From Pseudomonas putida (lineage in GTDB: Bacteria; Pseudomonadota; Gammaproteobacteria; Pseudomonadales; Pseudomonadaceae), in the NCBI RefSeq assembly GCF_028682175.1, contig NZ_JANHKS010000008.1:1-64000 (forward strand): a stretch of 64,000 nucleotides of DNA, read 5' to 3'. The notes beneath the pieces are model-generated. The model was not told where the DNA came from. It made no database searches and saw only the letters and a list, made by a program, of their open reading frames with translations. Both the position numbers and the translations under genes were made by a program. Below, one piece after another: positions 44,374 through 54,385 of the stretch (positions are counted from its first letter, which is position 1; each line of letters opens with the position of its first letter).

Positions 44374-45726
44374 TCAGACGACCAGCGACAGCAGCATGAT
44401 GAAGATGATGCCGACCACCGAGAGGATGGTTTCCATCACGGTCCAGGTCTTCAGGGTTTCAGTGACGGTCATGTTGAAGTACTGCTTGACCAGCCAGAAA
44501 CCGGCGTCGTTCACGTGGGACAGGATCAGCGAGCCTGCACCAGTGGCCAGCACCAGCAGTTCGCGGTTCACGCCCGGGATCATGCCGACCACCGGAGCCA
44601 CGATGCCAGCGCCGGTGATGGTCGCAACGGTCGCGGAGCCGGTGGCCACGCGAATCACCGCCGCCACCAGCCAAGCCAGCAGGATCGGCGAGATCTGCGC
44701 CTGCACAGCCATATGACCGATCAGGTTACCGACGCCGCTGTCCACCAGCATCTGCTTGAAGCCACCGCCGGCACCCACGATCAGCACGATTGCGGCAACC
44801 GGCGCCAGGCTCTGGTCCAGCAGCTTGATGATCTGTTCCTTGCTGAAGCCGCGAGCGGCGCCAAAGGTGTAGAACGCCAGCAACAGGGCGAACAGCAGGG
44901 CGGCGATCGGGTGGCCGATGAAGTCCATCCAGATGCGGAAGATGTGGCCGGTCGGCAGCGCGACGTCGGCGAAGGTCTTGAGCAGCATCAGGAACACTGG
45001 CAGCAGGATCGTGATCAGGGTGATCGCGAAGCTGGGCAGGTTGTCGTTGGTCGATTCCTTGGCGATCTGGTCCATCAATTCCTTGGACGGGTTGCCCGGA
45101 ATGTATTTGGCGATCCATTTGCCGTAGATCGGGCCCGCGATGATGGCGGTCGGGAAGGCGACGATCAGGCCGTAGAAAATCGTCTTGCCGATGTCAGCGT
45201 TGAAGATGCCGATGGCCAGCAGCGGACCCGGGTGCGGAGGCACCAGACCGTGCACCGCGGACAGGCCGGCCAGCAGCGGGATGCCGATTTTCACGATGGA
45301 CACGCCGCTGCGACGGGCAACGATGAACACCAGCGGGATCAGCAGCACGAAGCCGATTTCGAAGAACAGCGGGATGCCCACCAGGAACGCCGAAAACATC
45401 ATGGCCCAGTGCACGCGTTCTTTGCCGAAACGGCGAATCAGCGTCTGGGCGATCTGGTCGGCGCCGCCGGAGTCGGCCATCAGTTTGCCGAGCATTGTGC
45501 CAAGGCCCAGGATGATGCCGACGAAGCCCAGTACGCCGCCGAAGCCGTCCTGGAAGGATTTCATGACTTTGTCTACAGGCATGCCGGAGGTCAGCCCGAG
45601 AAAACCTGCTGCGATGGTCAGTGCTACAAAAGGGTGGACTTTGAACTTGGTGATCAGCAGCACAAGGCCGATGATGGTCACCAGCGCATCCACTAGCAGA
45701 TACGTGTCTTGAGTCATACCAAACAT
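44374..45726 (-). CDS. gntP: GntP-family gluconate:H+ symporter
   Basis: The 450-residue protein has about 12-14 membrane segments and the GntP pattern: KFKVHPFVALTIAAGFLGL, GFGGVLGFVGIILGLGTMLG, FFEIGFVLLIPL, HGLVPPHPGPLLAIGIF and SHVNDAGFWLVKQYFNMTV. It imports gluconate into the cytoplasm, where the adjacent gntK phosphorylates it. GGAGAG lies seven bases before the ATG at 45726. The intergenic gap to gntK carries GntR-like boxes. A second GntP paralogue is at the right edge of the window. Confidence 0.9.
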   Translation of the reverse strand: MFGMTQDTYLLVDALVTIIGLVLLITKFKVHPFVALTIAAGFLGLTSGMPVDKVMKSFQDGFGGVLGFVGIILGLGTMLGKLMADSGGADQIAQTLIRRFGKERVHWAMMFSAFLVGIPLFFEIGFVLLIPLVFIVARRSGVSIVKIGIPLLAGLSAVHGLVPPHPGPLLAIGIFNADIGKTIFYGLIVAFPTAIIAGPIYGKWIAKYIPGNPSKELMDQIAKESTNDNLPSFAITLITILLPVFLMLLKTFADVALPTGHIFRIWMDFIGHPIAALLFALLLAFYTFGAARGFSKEQIIKLLDQSLAPVAAIVLIVGAGGGFKQMLVDSGVGNLIGHMAVQAQISPILLAWLVAAVIRVATGSATVATITGAGIVAPVVGMIPGVNRELLVLATGAGSLILSHVNDAGFWLVKQYFNMTVTETLKTWTVMETILSVVGIIFIMLLSLVV

Positions 45727-45770
45727 GGGGTGTCTCTCCGTTGTATTTTGTTTTTTTGGAGCTACTGCAA

Positions 45771-45819
45771 AGCGCTATCGTTCACTGCCATGTGTACACA
45801 AAAAGACAGCGCTATCTTT
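45771..45819. promoter_or_regulatory. GntR operators between gntK and gntP
   Basis: AAAGACAGCGCTATCTTT (45802-45819) is an 18-bp palindrome with one mismatched pair, centred on AGCGCT. A weaker AAAGCGCTATC lies around 45771-45779, the two cores 37 bases apart. A LacI-type regulator binds such sites with a central CG step. Confidence 0.7.
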
Positions 45820-45841
45820 GTCGCTCACGCCGGATCTGCGA

Positions 45842-46396
45842 TCAGGAGCCGGTGAGGGCGTTGCCAGATGCGGTTTGCGATTCGTCCCACCAGCTTGCCG
45901 CCCTGGCACCGATGGTCTCGATCGTTTGGGTTGCGTCGACGACCAGGGTGCGGTCTTCGCCGTAGGGTGGTTCGAGGGTCGCGAACTGGCTGTCCACCAG
46001 GCTCGCCGGCATGAAATGCCCCGGCCGGTGCGAGCAGCGCTCGGTGGCAAGCTCCTTGGTCAACTCAAGAAACACAAAACCCAGGCCCGGCACGGATTCA
46101 CGCAGGCGCTCACGGTAGATGAGCTTGAGGGCTGAGCAGGTCAGGACCGGTTTTTCACCGTTACGCACCGCCTGCGCGACTTCTTCGCCCAGGCGGGTGA
46201 GCCAGCCTGCGCGGTCTTCGTCATTGAGGGGGTGGCCGGCGCTCATCTTGTCGATGTTGGCCTGGGGGTGAAAGGCGTCGCCTTCGATCAGGCGTCCGCC
46301 ACTGTTCTTGGCAATCTCGGCGCCGACGGCGCTTTTGCCACAGCCGGAAACACCCATTACCACGAGGGCAGAAATAGCAGTTGGAGCAGTCGTCAT
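45842..46396 (-). CDS. gntK: Gluconokinase
   Basis: The 184-residue kinase has a P-loop GVSGCGKS (residues 15-22) and the GntK blocks EGDAFHPQANIDKMSAGHPL, DRAGWLTRL and CSALKLIYRERLR, and ends with a short extension. It converts gluconate to 6-phosphogluconate for the Entner-Doudoroff route. The ATG at 46396 has GAGG before it. It precedes gntP by 115 bases on the same strand. Confidence 0.93.
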   Translation of the reverse strand: MTTAPTAISALVVMGVSGCGKSAVGAEIAKNSGGRLIEGDAFHPQANIDKMSAGHPLNDEDRAGWLTRLGEEVAQAVRNGEKPVLTCSALKLIYRERLRESVPGLGFVFLELTKELATERCSHRPGHFMPASLVDSQFATLEPPYGEDRTLVVDATQTIETIGARAASWWDESQTASGNALTGS

Positions 46397-46412
46397 AAAA
46401 ACCTCGCCCCAG

Positions 46413-46426
46413 AGACAGCGCTGTCT
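46413..46426. promoter_or_regulatory. GntR operator upstream of gntK
   Basis: AGACAGCGCTGTCT is a perfect 14-bp palindrome ending 17 bases upstream of the gntK start. It shares the GACAGCGCT core with the box before gntP. Confidence 0.75.
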
Positions 46427-46628
46427 TTGCCGGATGGTGTGCAACACCGGCAAGGCTGTTTCCGGGTGTAGTCATTGTTATGGGTATTACGGTCGTTCAT
46501 GAGTCACTCGACCTCGGCCGTGAACACGGTCGAAGAAGGTTGCGAGACTCCATGGGGTAGCGCTACCTTAGAGCCCATTCGACACAATCGCAACCCCTTC
46601 GCCTTTCCTTCCATTCAGTTGGCAACGC

Positions 46629-47645
46629 ATGACTCGCATTGGTTCCCGCTCCACTGGTCGTCCCACCCTTAACGAGGTCGCGAAACTGGCGGCTGTTTCG
46701 CCCATCACTGCCTCACGCGCCCTGCGTGGCGTAGCGACCGTCGCGCCGGACCTGGTGGAAAAAGTACGCGCTGCTGCGCAGAGTCTAGGCTATGTCGCCA
46801 ACCCTGCCGCCCGGGCGCTGGCTTCTTCGCAAAGCCAGTCGGTGGTGGTGCTGGTGCCATCGCTGTCCAACCAGTTGTTCATCGAAACCCTGGAAGCGAT
46901 TCAGAACGTGCTGCGCCCGCGCGGGCTCGAAGTGGTGATCGGCAACTACCACTACTCGCCGGTCGAGGAGGAGAACCTGCTGCGCAGCCACCTGGCCAAC
47001 CGGCCACGGGGCATTCTGCTGACCGGATTCGACCGCAGCCCGGCGGCCCAGCAACTGCTGGCAGCCAGTGGCGTGCCCTGTGTGCACATGATGGAACTCG
47101 ATCCGGCCCGGGCCGAGCCGTGCGTGGGGTTTTCCCAGCAACAGGCCGGTGCGCAGGCGGCGCAGCATTTGTTGAGTCGTGGGCGGCGGCGCCTGGCCTA
47201 TGTCTCGGCGCAGCTTGACCCGCGAGTGATCCAGCGTGGCAGCGGCTTTCGCGGCGTGCTGGAGAAGGAGGGGTTGTTCGACGAAGCGCTGCAGATGGCC
47301 TCGCCATTGCCATCGTCCATAGGTCTTGGGGGCGAATTGTTCGCGCGCCTGCTGGCTGAGCATCCGGATGTGGACGGGGTGTTTTTCTGCAACGACGACC
47401 TGGCCCAGGGCGCGACCCTGGAAGCGTTGCGTCGCGGGATCAGGATTCCCGAGCAGGTGTCGCTGATCGGCTTCAACGATTTGCCGGGTTCGGCGCACAT
47501 GGTGCCGCGCCTGACCTCGATCCGCACCCCGCGCGAGCAGGTCGGCCAACGCGCCGCGCAATTGCTGCTGGGGCTGCTGGACGGCAATGTCCAGCAGGCT
47601 CAGGTGGATCTGGGGTTCGAGCTGGTGGTGCGCGAGAGTACCTGA
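46629..47645 (+). CDS. gntR: GntR, LacI-family repressor of gluconate genes
   Basis: The 338-residue protein has an N-terminal LacI helix-turn-helix (RPTLNEVAKLAAVSPITASR, about residues 11-30) and hinge region, then a periplasmic-binding-like effector domain ending LELVVREST-like sequence. It is divergent from gntK with an AGCGCT palindrome in the gap. Gluconate or 6-phosphogluconate is the expected inducer. A REP element follows. Confidence 0.88.
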   Translation: MTRIGSRSTGRPTLNEVAKLAAVSPITASRALRGVATVAPDLVEKVRAAAQSLGYVANPAARALASSQSQSVVVLVPSLSNQLFIETLEAIQNVLRPRGLEVVIGNYHYSPVEEENLLRSHLANRPRGILLTGFDRSPAAQQLLAASGVPCVHMMELDPARAEPCVGFSQQQAGAQAAQHLLSRGRRRLAYVSAQLDPRVIQRGSGFRGVLEKEGLFDEALQMASPLPSSIGLGGELFARLLAEHPDVDGVFFCNDDLAQGATLEALRRGIRIPEQVSLIGFNDLPGSAHMVPRLTSIRTPREQVGQRAAQLLLGLLDGNVQQAQVDLGFELVVREST

Positions 47646-47673
47646 GCGCCCGCAATCACAGGTCCACACGAGA

Positions 47674-47767
47674 CCCGTAGCAGCACGGCTTGCCGGCGGG
47701 GGCGGCGTATCAGCCAATGGATATCTGTCTGACACACCGCTCCCGCCGGCAAGCCGTGCTGCTACGG
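47674..47767. repeat. REP palindrome (GCTTGCCGGCGG family)
   Basis: Arms CCGTAGCAGCACGGCTTGCC and complement ending GTGCTGCTACGG. It separates the convergent gntR and glcB genes. Confidence 0.9.
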
Positions 47768-47781
47768 TTCGGCGTTTCGCC

Positions 47782-49959
47782 TCAAGCCTCTTTCTTGAAC
47801 GCCAACCGGAACTCGTGCAACAACGGTTCGGTGTACCCGCTCGGTTGCTCCCTTCCTTTGAACACCAGCGCACAAGCGGCCTGGAACGCGGTGGATTTCT
47901 CGAAGTTCTCCGCCATCGGCGTGTAGGCCGCATCCCCTGCGTTCTGCTTGTCCACCACCTTGGCCATGCGCTTGAGGGTTTCCATGGCGTCGTGCTCGTG
48001 GATCACCCCGTGACGCAGCCAGTTGGCGATGTGCTGGCTGGAGATGCGCAGGGTGGCGCGGTCTTCCATCAGGCCGACGTTGTGAATGTCCGGCACCTTC
48101 GAACAGCCCACGCCTTGCTCGACCCAACGCACCACATAGCCCAGCAGGCCCTGGGCGTTGTTCTCGACTTCCTCGCGAATTTGCTCCTCGGTCCACTCGG
48201 CCTTGGCCACCACCGGAATGCTCAGCAGGTCCAGCAGAATCTGCTCGCTCTCGGCGTTCAGGTCGACCTTCTCCAGTTCCTGTTGCACCGCTTTGACGTC
48301 CACCTTGTGGTAATGCAGCGCGTGCAGCGTGGCGGCAGTCGGCGAGGGCACCCAGGCGGTGGTCGCACCGGATTTCGGATGGCCGATCTTCTGTTCCAGC
48401 ATGTCGGCCATCTGGTCCGGCATCGCCCACATGCCCTTGCCGATCTGCGCCCGGCCGCGCAGGCCGCAGGCCAGGCCCACCAGCACGTTACTGCGTTCGT
48501 ACGCCTTGATCCACGGCGTGGCCTTCATGTCGCCCTTGCGCAACATAGGGCCGGCTTCCATCGAGGTGTGCATCTCATCGCCGGTACGATCGAGGAAACC
48601 GGTGTTGATGAACGCCACCCGCGCCGACGCTGCGTTGATGCAGGCCTTGAGGTTGACGCTGGTGCGCCGCTCTTCATCCATGATCCCCATCTTCAGGGTG
48701 TTGCGCGGGATCTTCAGGGCGTCTTCGATACGGCCGAACAACTGGTCGGCAAACGCCACCTCGGCAGGGCCGTGCATCTTCGGTTTGACGATATACACGC
48801 TGCCTGCGCGGGAGTTGCCGCGGTTGTGCAGGTCATGCAGGGCGATCAGGCTGGTGATGACGCCATCGAGAATGCCCTCCGGAATTTCCTTGTTGCCGTC
48901 GTAGACAATCGCCGGGTTGGTCATCAGGTGGCCGACGTTGCGAATGAACAGCAGCGAGCGGCCATGCAGAGTGAGGCGGCTGCCATCGGCGGCGTTGTAC
49001 TCGCGGTCGGCATTGAGCTTGCGGGTGATGGTCTTGCCACCCTTGACCAGTTCTTCGGTCAGGTCGCCTTTCATCAGGCCCAGCCAGTTGCGGTAGATCA
49101 CCAGCTTGTCTTCGGCGTCCACGGCGGCGACCGAGTCTTCGCAGTCGATGATGGTCGAGAGTGCAGCTTCCAGCAGCAGGTCCTTGATGCCTGCCGGGTC
49201 GCTGCTGCCGATGGGGCTGGTGGGGTCGATCTGGATTTCGATGTGCAGACCGTGGTTCTTCAGCAAGATGGCGGTGGGCTGCGCGGCATCGCCCTGGTAG
49301 CCGACATATTTTTCCGGCTGCGCCAGGGGCGACTGACTGCCGTTGGCGAGGGTGACCACCAGCGCGCCGCTGTCCACGGCATAGGCGGTGGCATCGACGT
49401 GGGAGCCTGTTGCCAGGGGCGCTGCTTCATCGAGCAGGGCGCGGGCGAAGGCGATGACCTTGGCGCCGCGCAGCGGGTTATAGCCAGCCTTGATTTCGGC
49501 GCCGTGCTCGTTGGAAATCGCGTCGGTGCCATACAGCGCGTCATACAGCGAACCCCAGCGGGCGTTGGCGGCGTTCAGGGCATAACGCGCGTTGGCGGCG
49601 GGCACTACCAACTGCGGGCCGGCCTGTTCGCTGATTTCGATGTCGACCTTGCTGGTCGTGGCCTGCACCTGATCCGGCACCGGTTGCAGGTAGCCGATGG
49701 AATCGAGGAAGGCGATGTAGGCGGGCATGTCGGTGACAGGGCCCGGGTTGGATTTGTGCCACTTGTCCAGTTGCGCCTGGATGCGCTCGCGCTCGGCCAG
49801 CAGCTCGCGGTTGAGCGGCGCCAGGTCATGCACCAGCGAGTCGAAGTCCGCCCAGAAAACGTCCGGGTCAAGCCCGGTTCCGGGAAGCACGTCCTCGTCG
49901 ACAAAACGCTTCAGGCTGGCTGCCACCTTGAGGTTGTGGCAGTTGACGAATTCGGTCAT
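47782..49959 (-). CDS. glcB: Malate synthase G
   Basis: The 725-residue enzyme condenses glyoxylate and acetyl-CoA to malate. Recognised blocks include [68 protein letters not shown] and [14 protein letters not shown], with the acidic metal ligands in MDEERR. Length fits the G isoform. It is the last gene of the glc operon, separated from glcG by a REP element. The ATG at 49959 is the family start; an in-frame ATG at 50037 lies inside the REP. Confidence 0.95.
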   Translation of the reverse strand: MTEFVNCHNLKVAASLKRFVDEDVLPGTGLDPDVFWADFDSLVHDLAPLNRELLAERERIQAQLDKWHKSNPGPVTDMPAYIAFLDSIGYLQPVPDQVQATTSKVDIEISEQAGPQLVVPAANARYALNAANARWGSLYDALYGTDAISNEHGAEIKAGYNPLRGAKVIAFARALLDEAAPLATGSHVDATAYAVDSGALVVTLANGSQSPLAQPEKYVGYQGDAAQPTAILLKNHGLHIEIQIDPTSPIGSSDPAGIKDLLLEAALSTIIDCEDSVAAVDAEDKLVIYRNWLGLMKGDLTEELVKGGKTITRKLNADREYNAADGSRLTLHGRSLLFIRNVGHLMTNPAIVYDGNKEIPEGILDGVITSLIALHDLHNRGNSRAGSVYIVKPKMHGPAEVAFADQLFGRIEDALKIPRNTLKMGIMDEERRTSVNLKACINAASARVAFINTGFLDRTGDEMHTSMEAGPMLRKGDMKATPWIKAYERSNVLVGLACGLRGRAQIGKGMWAMPDQMADMLEQKIGHPKSGATTAWVPSPTAATLHALHYHKVDVKAVQQELEKVDLNAESEQILLDLLSIPVVAKAEWTEEQIREEVENNAQGLLGYVVRWVEQGVGCSKVPDIHNVGLMEDRATLRISSQHIANWLRHGVIHEHDAMETLKRMAKVVDKQNAGDAAYTPMAENFEKSTAFQAACALVFKGREQPSGYTEPLLHEFRLAFKKEA

Positions 49960-49993
49960 CTCGGGCTCTCCATCAAAATTGTCTATAACGCGA

Positions 49994-50096
49994 CCCTGTA
50001 GGAGTGAGCTTGCTCGCGATTGCGATCTGCATGTCATGCAGGAGTGTCTGACACACCGCTATCGCGAGCAAGCTCACTCCTACAGGGTTTTGGGTA
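49994..50096. repeat. REP palindrome between glcB and glcG (GCTTGCTCGCGA family)
   Basis: Arms CCCTGTAGGAGTGAGCTTGC and complement ending CTCCTACAGGG. It is transcribed inside the glc operon. Confidence 0.9.
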
Positions 50097-50101
50097 CCTC
50101 T

Positions 50102-50509
50102 TTAGCCGGCGTTGACTGCAGCAACACCCGCCTTGGCCACCTGTGCATCCTGATCGGCCTTCACGCCCGACACACCCACCGCGCCAATGGTTTCGCCGTT
50201 CACGATCACCGGCACGCCGCCTTCGAGCGAGGTCAGCAGGGGCGCGGTGACGAAGGCCGTACGCCCGCCATTGACCATCTCTTCATAGCCCTTGGATTCA
50301 CGACGGCCCAGCGCCGAAGTGCGGGCCTTTTCGATGGCGATGTAGGCGCCAATCGGGGCGCAGCCGTCCAGGCGTTCGAAACCCAGCAGGTGGCCGCCAT
50401 CGTCGGTCACGGCGATGGACACCGCCCAGCCGTTGGCTTGCGCCTCTTTACGGGCGGCGGCGAGGATCTGGGTGACTTCGGTCTGGCTCAGTACGGATTT
50501 GGTTTTCAT
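50102..50509 (-). CDS. glcG: GlcG/HbpS-family protein
   Basis: The 135-residue protein has the HbpS/GlcG fold pattern: SQTEVTQILAAARKEAQANG, then VSIAVTDDGGHLLGFERLD, SALGRRES and GGVPVIVNGETIGAVGVSG. Related proteins bind haem or cobalamin-like cofactors. In the glc operon its role is not established. It starts at 50509 with GGAGAG upstream and sits between glcF and glcB. Confidence 0.88.
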   Translation of the reverse strand: MKTKSVLSQTEVTQILAAARKEAQANGWAVSIAVTDDGGHLLGFERLDGCAPIGAYIAIEKARTSALGRRESKGYEEMVNGGRTAFVTAPLLTSLEGGVPVIVNGETIGAVGVSGVKADQDAQVAKAGVAAVNAG

Positions 50510-50561
50510 GAAGCTCTCCTTTGCAAGTCGGGGTTGATTCGGTGGTCCGGGCGCCTGCCTG

Positions 50562-51785
50562 TTACACGGGTTGCAGGGCGTCCTCGATGAGTTCGATCCA
50601 GTGCTTGACCGGGGTGCGGCCGGCACTGGCAAGGTGGGTCTGACAGCCGATGTTGGCGGTGGCGATGACCTCGGGCCGGCCGCTCTCCAGGGCATTCATC
50701 TTGTTGTCGCGCAGTTGTCTGGACAGCTGCGGCTGGGTGATCGAGTAGGTGCCAGCCGAGCCACAGCATAGGTGACCGTCCGGCACTGCGGTCAAGTTAA
50801 AGCCCAAGCGGGTCAGCACTGCTTCCACCGAGCCTCCGAGTTTCTGCGCGTGCTGCAGCGTGCAAGGGCAATGGAACGCCAGCTTTTGGCTGGTGCAGGC
50901 GCCGAGTTTTTCCAGCGGTTCGGCACGCAGCACTTCCACCAGGTCCTTGGTCAGCGCGCTGATTTTTGCGGCTTTCTCGGCATAGGCCGGATCGCCACGC
51001 AGCATGTGACCGTAATCCTTGACGAACGCTCCACAGCCGCTGGCAGTCTGCACGATGGCTTCGGCACCGGCCTGCACGCTGGGCCACCAGGCATCGATAT
51101 TGCGCCGGGCGCGCTGCAGGCCCTGTTCCTGGGCATTGAGGTGGTAATCCACGGCGCCGCAGCAACCGGCCTGGGCGATGGACTTGACCGTGATGCCCAG
51201 GCGATCGAGCACCCGAGCCGTCGCCGCATTGGTGTTGGGCGACAGGCCAGGCTGCACGCAGCCTTCGAGAATCAGCACCTGCCGTGCATGTTGCCGAGTG
51301 GGCCGCGGCTTGGCCGGGCGCACGCTGCCGGGCAGCTTGTCTTTCAGGGTTGCGGGCAGCAGCGGGCGGAACGCGTTGCCCATTTGCGTCAGCGCCTTGA
51401 ACAGCGAGGTGTTGGGCACCACGTTGCGCAGGCCTTCGCGCACCAGCCGCTGGCTCATCGGACGCGGCACGGCGGCATCGACCACCGCGCGGCCAATGTC
51501 CAGCAGGTTGTGATAGTTCACCCCCGACGGGCAGGTGGTTTCGCAATTGCGGCAGGACAGGCAACGGTCCAGGTGCAATTGGGTTTTCTCGGTGACTTCC
51601 TTGCCTTCGAGCACCTGCTTGATGAGGTAGATTCGCCCGCGCGGGCCGTCCAGTTCATCGCCCAGCAACTGATAGGTCGGGCAGGTGGCGTTGCAGAAAC
51701 CGCAGTGCACACAGCTGCGCAGAATGCTTTCGGCTTCTTCGCCACGGGGCAGGCGCTTGGCCTGTTCGCTCAGGGTGGTCTGCAT
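50562..51785 (-). CDS. glcF: Glycolate oxidase iron-sulfur subunit GlcF
   Basis: The 407-residue protein has two ferredoxin-type clusters, C25-x2-C28-x2-C31-x3-C35 (CVHCGFCNATCP) and C75-x2-C78-x2-C81-x3-C85 (CLSCRNCETTCP), followed by two CCG cysteine-rich domains (ILEGCVQPG...CCG and HCPCTLQH...CCGSAG). It transfers electrons from the flavin subunits to the quinone pool at the membrane. Same length as E. coli GlcF. Three bases separate it from glcE. Confidence 0.94.
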   Translation of the reverse strand: MQTTLSEQAKRLPRGEEAESILRSCVHCGFCNATCPTYQLLGDELDGPRGRIYLIKQVLEGKEVTEKTQLHLDRCLSCRNCETTCPSGVNYHNLLDIGRAVVDAAVPRPMSQRLVREGLRNVVPNTSLFKALTQMGNAFRPLLPATLKDKLPGSVRPAKPRPTRQHARQVLILEGCVQPGLSPNTNAATARVLDRLGITVKSIAQAGCCGAVDYHLNAQEQGLQRARRNIDAWWPSVQAGAEAIVQTASGCGAFVKDYGHMLRGDPAYAEKAAKISALTKDLVEVLRAEPLEKLGACTSQKLAFHCPCTLQHAQKLGGSVEAVLTRLGFNLTAVPDGHLCCGSAGTYSITQPQLSRQLRDNKMNALESGRPEVIATANIGCQTHLASAGRTPVKHWIELIEDALQPV

Positions 51786-51788
51786 GGT

Positions 51789-52886
51789 TCAGATCTCTGC
51801 GTACATACGGCCCGGATTGAAAATCCCGTGGGGGTCCAGTTGTGCCTTGAGCTGGCGGTGGTAGCGCATCAGAGGCTCGGCCAGGGGCTGGAACGGGCTT
51901 TGATCCAGGCCATGGCTGTAGCAGGTCGCGTGACCGCCGACGGCGCTGACCATGGCGCGAATTTCCTCGCCCGACGCATCGGACTTCAGCCAGCGCTGGG
52001 CGCCGCCCCAGTCGATCAACTGCTCTCCGGGCAAAGCCAGCACGCCGGTGTTGGTGGGCAGCGACAGGCGCCACAGCGCTCGGCCATCGGTGAAAAAATC
52101 CAGCCGGTGTTCGTTCAGCGCCTGCCACCACGCCGGGTCGATGGACTCGCCACCCAGGCGATCATGGGCCGCAGCCACCGACCCTTCACCGCCTTCCAGA
52201 CGCAGGCGCAAGACGCGGCCGTCGTGGCTGGCGGCGCTGATCGGCAAGGGTTGCTGGCCCCATTCGGCCAGGCGGGCGAGGGCGTGGGCGCTGTCCATCT
52301 CCAGCGCGATGCTGGTGCACAGGCGTGGTTTGGGCAGCACCTTGAGCGACACTTCGGTGAGCAGCCCCAGGCAGCCGAAACTGCCGGCCATCAACCGCGA
52401 CAGGTCGTAACCCGCGACGTTCTTCATCACCTCGCCGCCGAATTTCAGGTGCTTGCCAAGGCCGGTGATGACCCGGGTGCCGAGCACGTAGTCACGCACG
52501 GAGCCGGCCCACGGGCGACGCGGCCCCGACACCCCCGCGGCGATCATCCCGCCCACGGTGGCATCGCCGACGCCTGCGTCGCTGTAGCTGGGCGGCTCGC
52601 AGGGCAGCATCTGCCCGGCCTGGTCCAGCGCAGCGTTCAGTTCGCTGAGCGGGGTGCCGGCGCGAGCGGTAATCACCAGTTCCGTCGGGTCATAGCTGAC
52701 GATGCCACGATGGATGCGCGTATCCAGCACTTCCCCGGCCACTTCACGGCCCAGGAACGCCTTGCTGTTGGCACCCTGAATACGCAGCGGCAGGCCGCTC
52801 TGGATGGCCTGGTTGACCTGTTCGAGCAAGGTCTGGCTGGCGTCGCCGTCTTGCGCGGTGGGGTAGGACTGACGTTCGGCACCCAT
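51789..52886 (-). CDS. glcE: Glycolate oxidase FAD-binding subunit GlcE
   Basis: The 365-residue protein has a PCMH-type FAD-binding N-terminal half (LPLRIQGANSKAFLGREV, ELVITARAGTPLSELNAAL, ATVGGMIAAGVSGPRRP) and a truncated cap with LTEVSLKVLPKP. It pairs with GlcD and GlcF in glycolate dehydrogenase. Its start codon shares one base with the glcD stop, so the two are translationally coupled. Confidence 0.93.
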   Translation of the reverse strand: MGAERQSYPTAQDGDASQTLLEQVNQAIQSGLPLRIQGANSKAFLGREVAGEVLDTRIHRGIVSYDPTELVITARAGTPLSELNAALDQAGQMLPCEPPSYSDAGVGDATVGGMIAAGVSGPRRPWAGSVRDYVLGTRVITGLGKHLKFGGEVMKNVAGYDLSRLMAGSFGCLGLLTEVSLKVLPKPRLCTSIALEMDSAHALARLAEWGQQPLPISAASHDGRVLRLRLEGGEGSVAAAHDRLGGESIDPAWWQALNEHRLDFFTDGRALWRLSLPTNTGVLALPGEQLIDWGGAQRWLKSDASGEEIRAMVSAVGGHATCYSHGLDQSPFQPLAEPLMRYHRQLKAQLDPHGIFNPGRMYAEI

Positions 52887-54385
52887 CAGAAACGCTCCAG
52901 TTCAGGGAAGGGCAGCTTGCCCATGTGCACGTGCATCGCGCCGAATTCGGCGCAGCGGTGCAGGGTCGGGATGTTCTTGCCCGGATTGAGCATGCCGCTG
53001 GGGTCGAACGCCGCTTTCACGGCGTGGAACAGGGTCAGTTCGTCGCTGTTGAACTGCGCGCACATCTGATTGATCTTCTCGCGGCCCACGCCGTGTTCGC
53101 CGGTGATGCTGCCGCCGACTTTCACGCACAGTTCCAGAATCTTGCCGCCCAGCGCCTCGGCGCGATCAAGTTCCCCCGGCTGGTTGGCATCGAACAGGAT
53201 CAGCGGGTGCATGTTGCCGTCACCGGCATGGAATACGTTGGCCACACGCAGCCCGTATTCCTCGGACAGCGCAGAAATGCCCTGCAAGACGCCCGGCAAT
53301 TCCCGACGCGGAATGGTGCCGTCCATGCAGTAGTAATCCGGCGACAGCCTGCCTACAGCAGGGAAGGCGTTCTTGCGTCCGGCCCAGAAACGCACGCGCT
53401 CGGCTTCGTCCCTGGCCTGGCGCACCTCGGTGGCGCCGGCTTTTTCCAGCACGGCGCGGACCCGGTCGCAGTCTTCGTGAACGTCGGCTTCCACGCCGTC
53501 CAGTTCACACAGCAGGATGGCTTCGGCGTCCACCGGGTAACCGGCGTGGATGAAGTCTTCAGCGGCGCGGATGGCCAGGTTGTCCATCATCTCCAGACCG
53601 CCCGGGATGATGCCTTCGGCAATGATGTCACCCACTGCACGGCCAGCCTTTTCCACCGAATCGAACGCCGCCAGCAGCACCCGCGCCACTTGGGGTTTGG
53701 GCAGCAGTTTGACCGTCACTTCGGTGATGATCCCGAGCATGCCTTCGGAGCCGGTGAACAGCGCCAGCAGGTCGAAGCCGGGGGAATCCAGCGCGTCGGA
53801 GCCCAGCACCATGCGCTCGCCTTCGACGGTGAGGATGTCGACCTTGAGCAGGTTGTGCACGGTCAGGCCGTACTTGAGGCAGTGCACGCCGCCCGCGTTC
53901 TCGGCGACGTTGCCGCCGATGGAGCAGGCGATCTGCGACGACGGATCGGGTGCGTAGTAAAGATCGTAGGGCGCGGCGGCCTGGGAAATCGCCAGGTTGC
54001 GCACCCCCGGTTGAACACGGGCGAAGCGTCCGGCGGGGTCGATGTGCAGGATCTTGTTGAAGCGCGCCATGACCAGCAGCACGCCTTTCTCCAACGGCAG
54101 TGCGCCACCGGAAAGCCCGGTGCCGGCGCCGCGTGCGACCACCGGCACGCCGCGCTCGTAGCACAGCTTGAGCAGCGTCTGGACTTGCTCGACCCGCTGC
54201 GGCAACACCACCAGCATCGGCGTGGTGCGGTACGCGGAGAGGCCGTCGCATTCGTAGGGGCGCAGTTCTTCCTCGCGGTGGAGGATCTCCAGGTCCGGCA
54301 GGCGTGACTGCATCGCTTGCAGCAACTGCGCCTTGTCGATGTCCGGCAGCGCGCCATCGACGCGTTCGTCATACAGGATATTCAT
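52886..54385 (-). CDS. glcD: Glycolate oxidase catalytic subunit GlcD
   Basis: The 499-residue flavoprotein oxidises glycolate (and lactate) to glyoxylate. FAD-binding features include VPVVARGAGTGLSGGALPLE and CSIGGNVAENAGGVHCLKYG; the cap has FHAGDGNMHPLILFD and GGSITGEHGVGREK, whose histidines line the active site. The ATG at 54385 is chosen; the upstream frame is not family-like. It is the first gene of glcDEFGB, divergent from glcC with two FadR-type palindromes between. Confidence 0.95.
   Translation of the reverse strand: MNILYDERVDGALPDIDKAQLLQAMQSRLPDLEILHREEELRPYECDGLSAYRTTPMLVVLPQRVEQVQTLLKLCYERGVPVVARGAGTGLSGGALPLEKGVLLVMARFNKILHIDPAGRFARVQPGVRNLAISQAAAPYDLYYAPDPSSQIACSIGGNVAENAGGVHCLKYGLTVHNLLKVDILTVEGERMVLGSDALDSPGFDLLALFTGSEGMLGIITEVTVKLLPKPQVARVLLAAFDSVEKAGRAVGDIIAEGIIPGGLEMMDNLAIRAAEDFIHAGYPVDAEAILLCELDGVEADVHEDCDRVRAVLEKAGATEVRQARDEAERVRFWAGRKNAFPAVGRLSPDYYCMDGTIPRRELPGVLQGISALSEEYGLRVANVFHAGDGNMHPLILFDANQPGELDRAEALGGKILELCVKVGGSITGEHGVGREKINQMCAQFNSDELTLFHAVKAAFDPSGMLNPGKNIPTLHRCAEFGAMHVHMGKLPFPELERF

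Noticed and set aside
47587..50001. An 804-codon frame opposite glcB
   Set aside because: It is the antisense of the malate synthase gene and of its flanking REP, with a composition rich in His, Gln and Arg that is typical of antisense frames in GC-rich genes.
50772..53069. A 765-codon frame opposite glcF, glcE and part of glcD
   Set aside because: The three glc genes on the other strand have all family motifs and operon spacing. The antisense product shows no recognisable domain.
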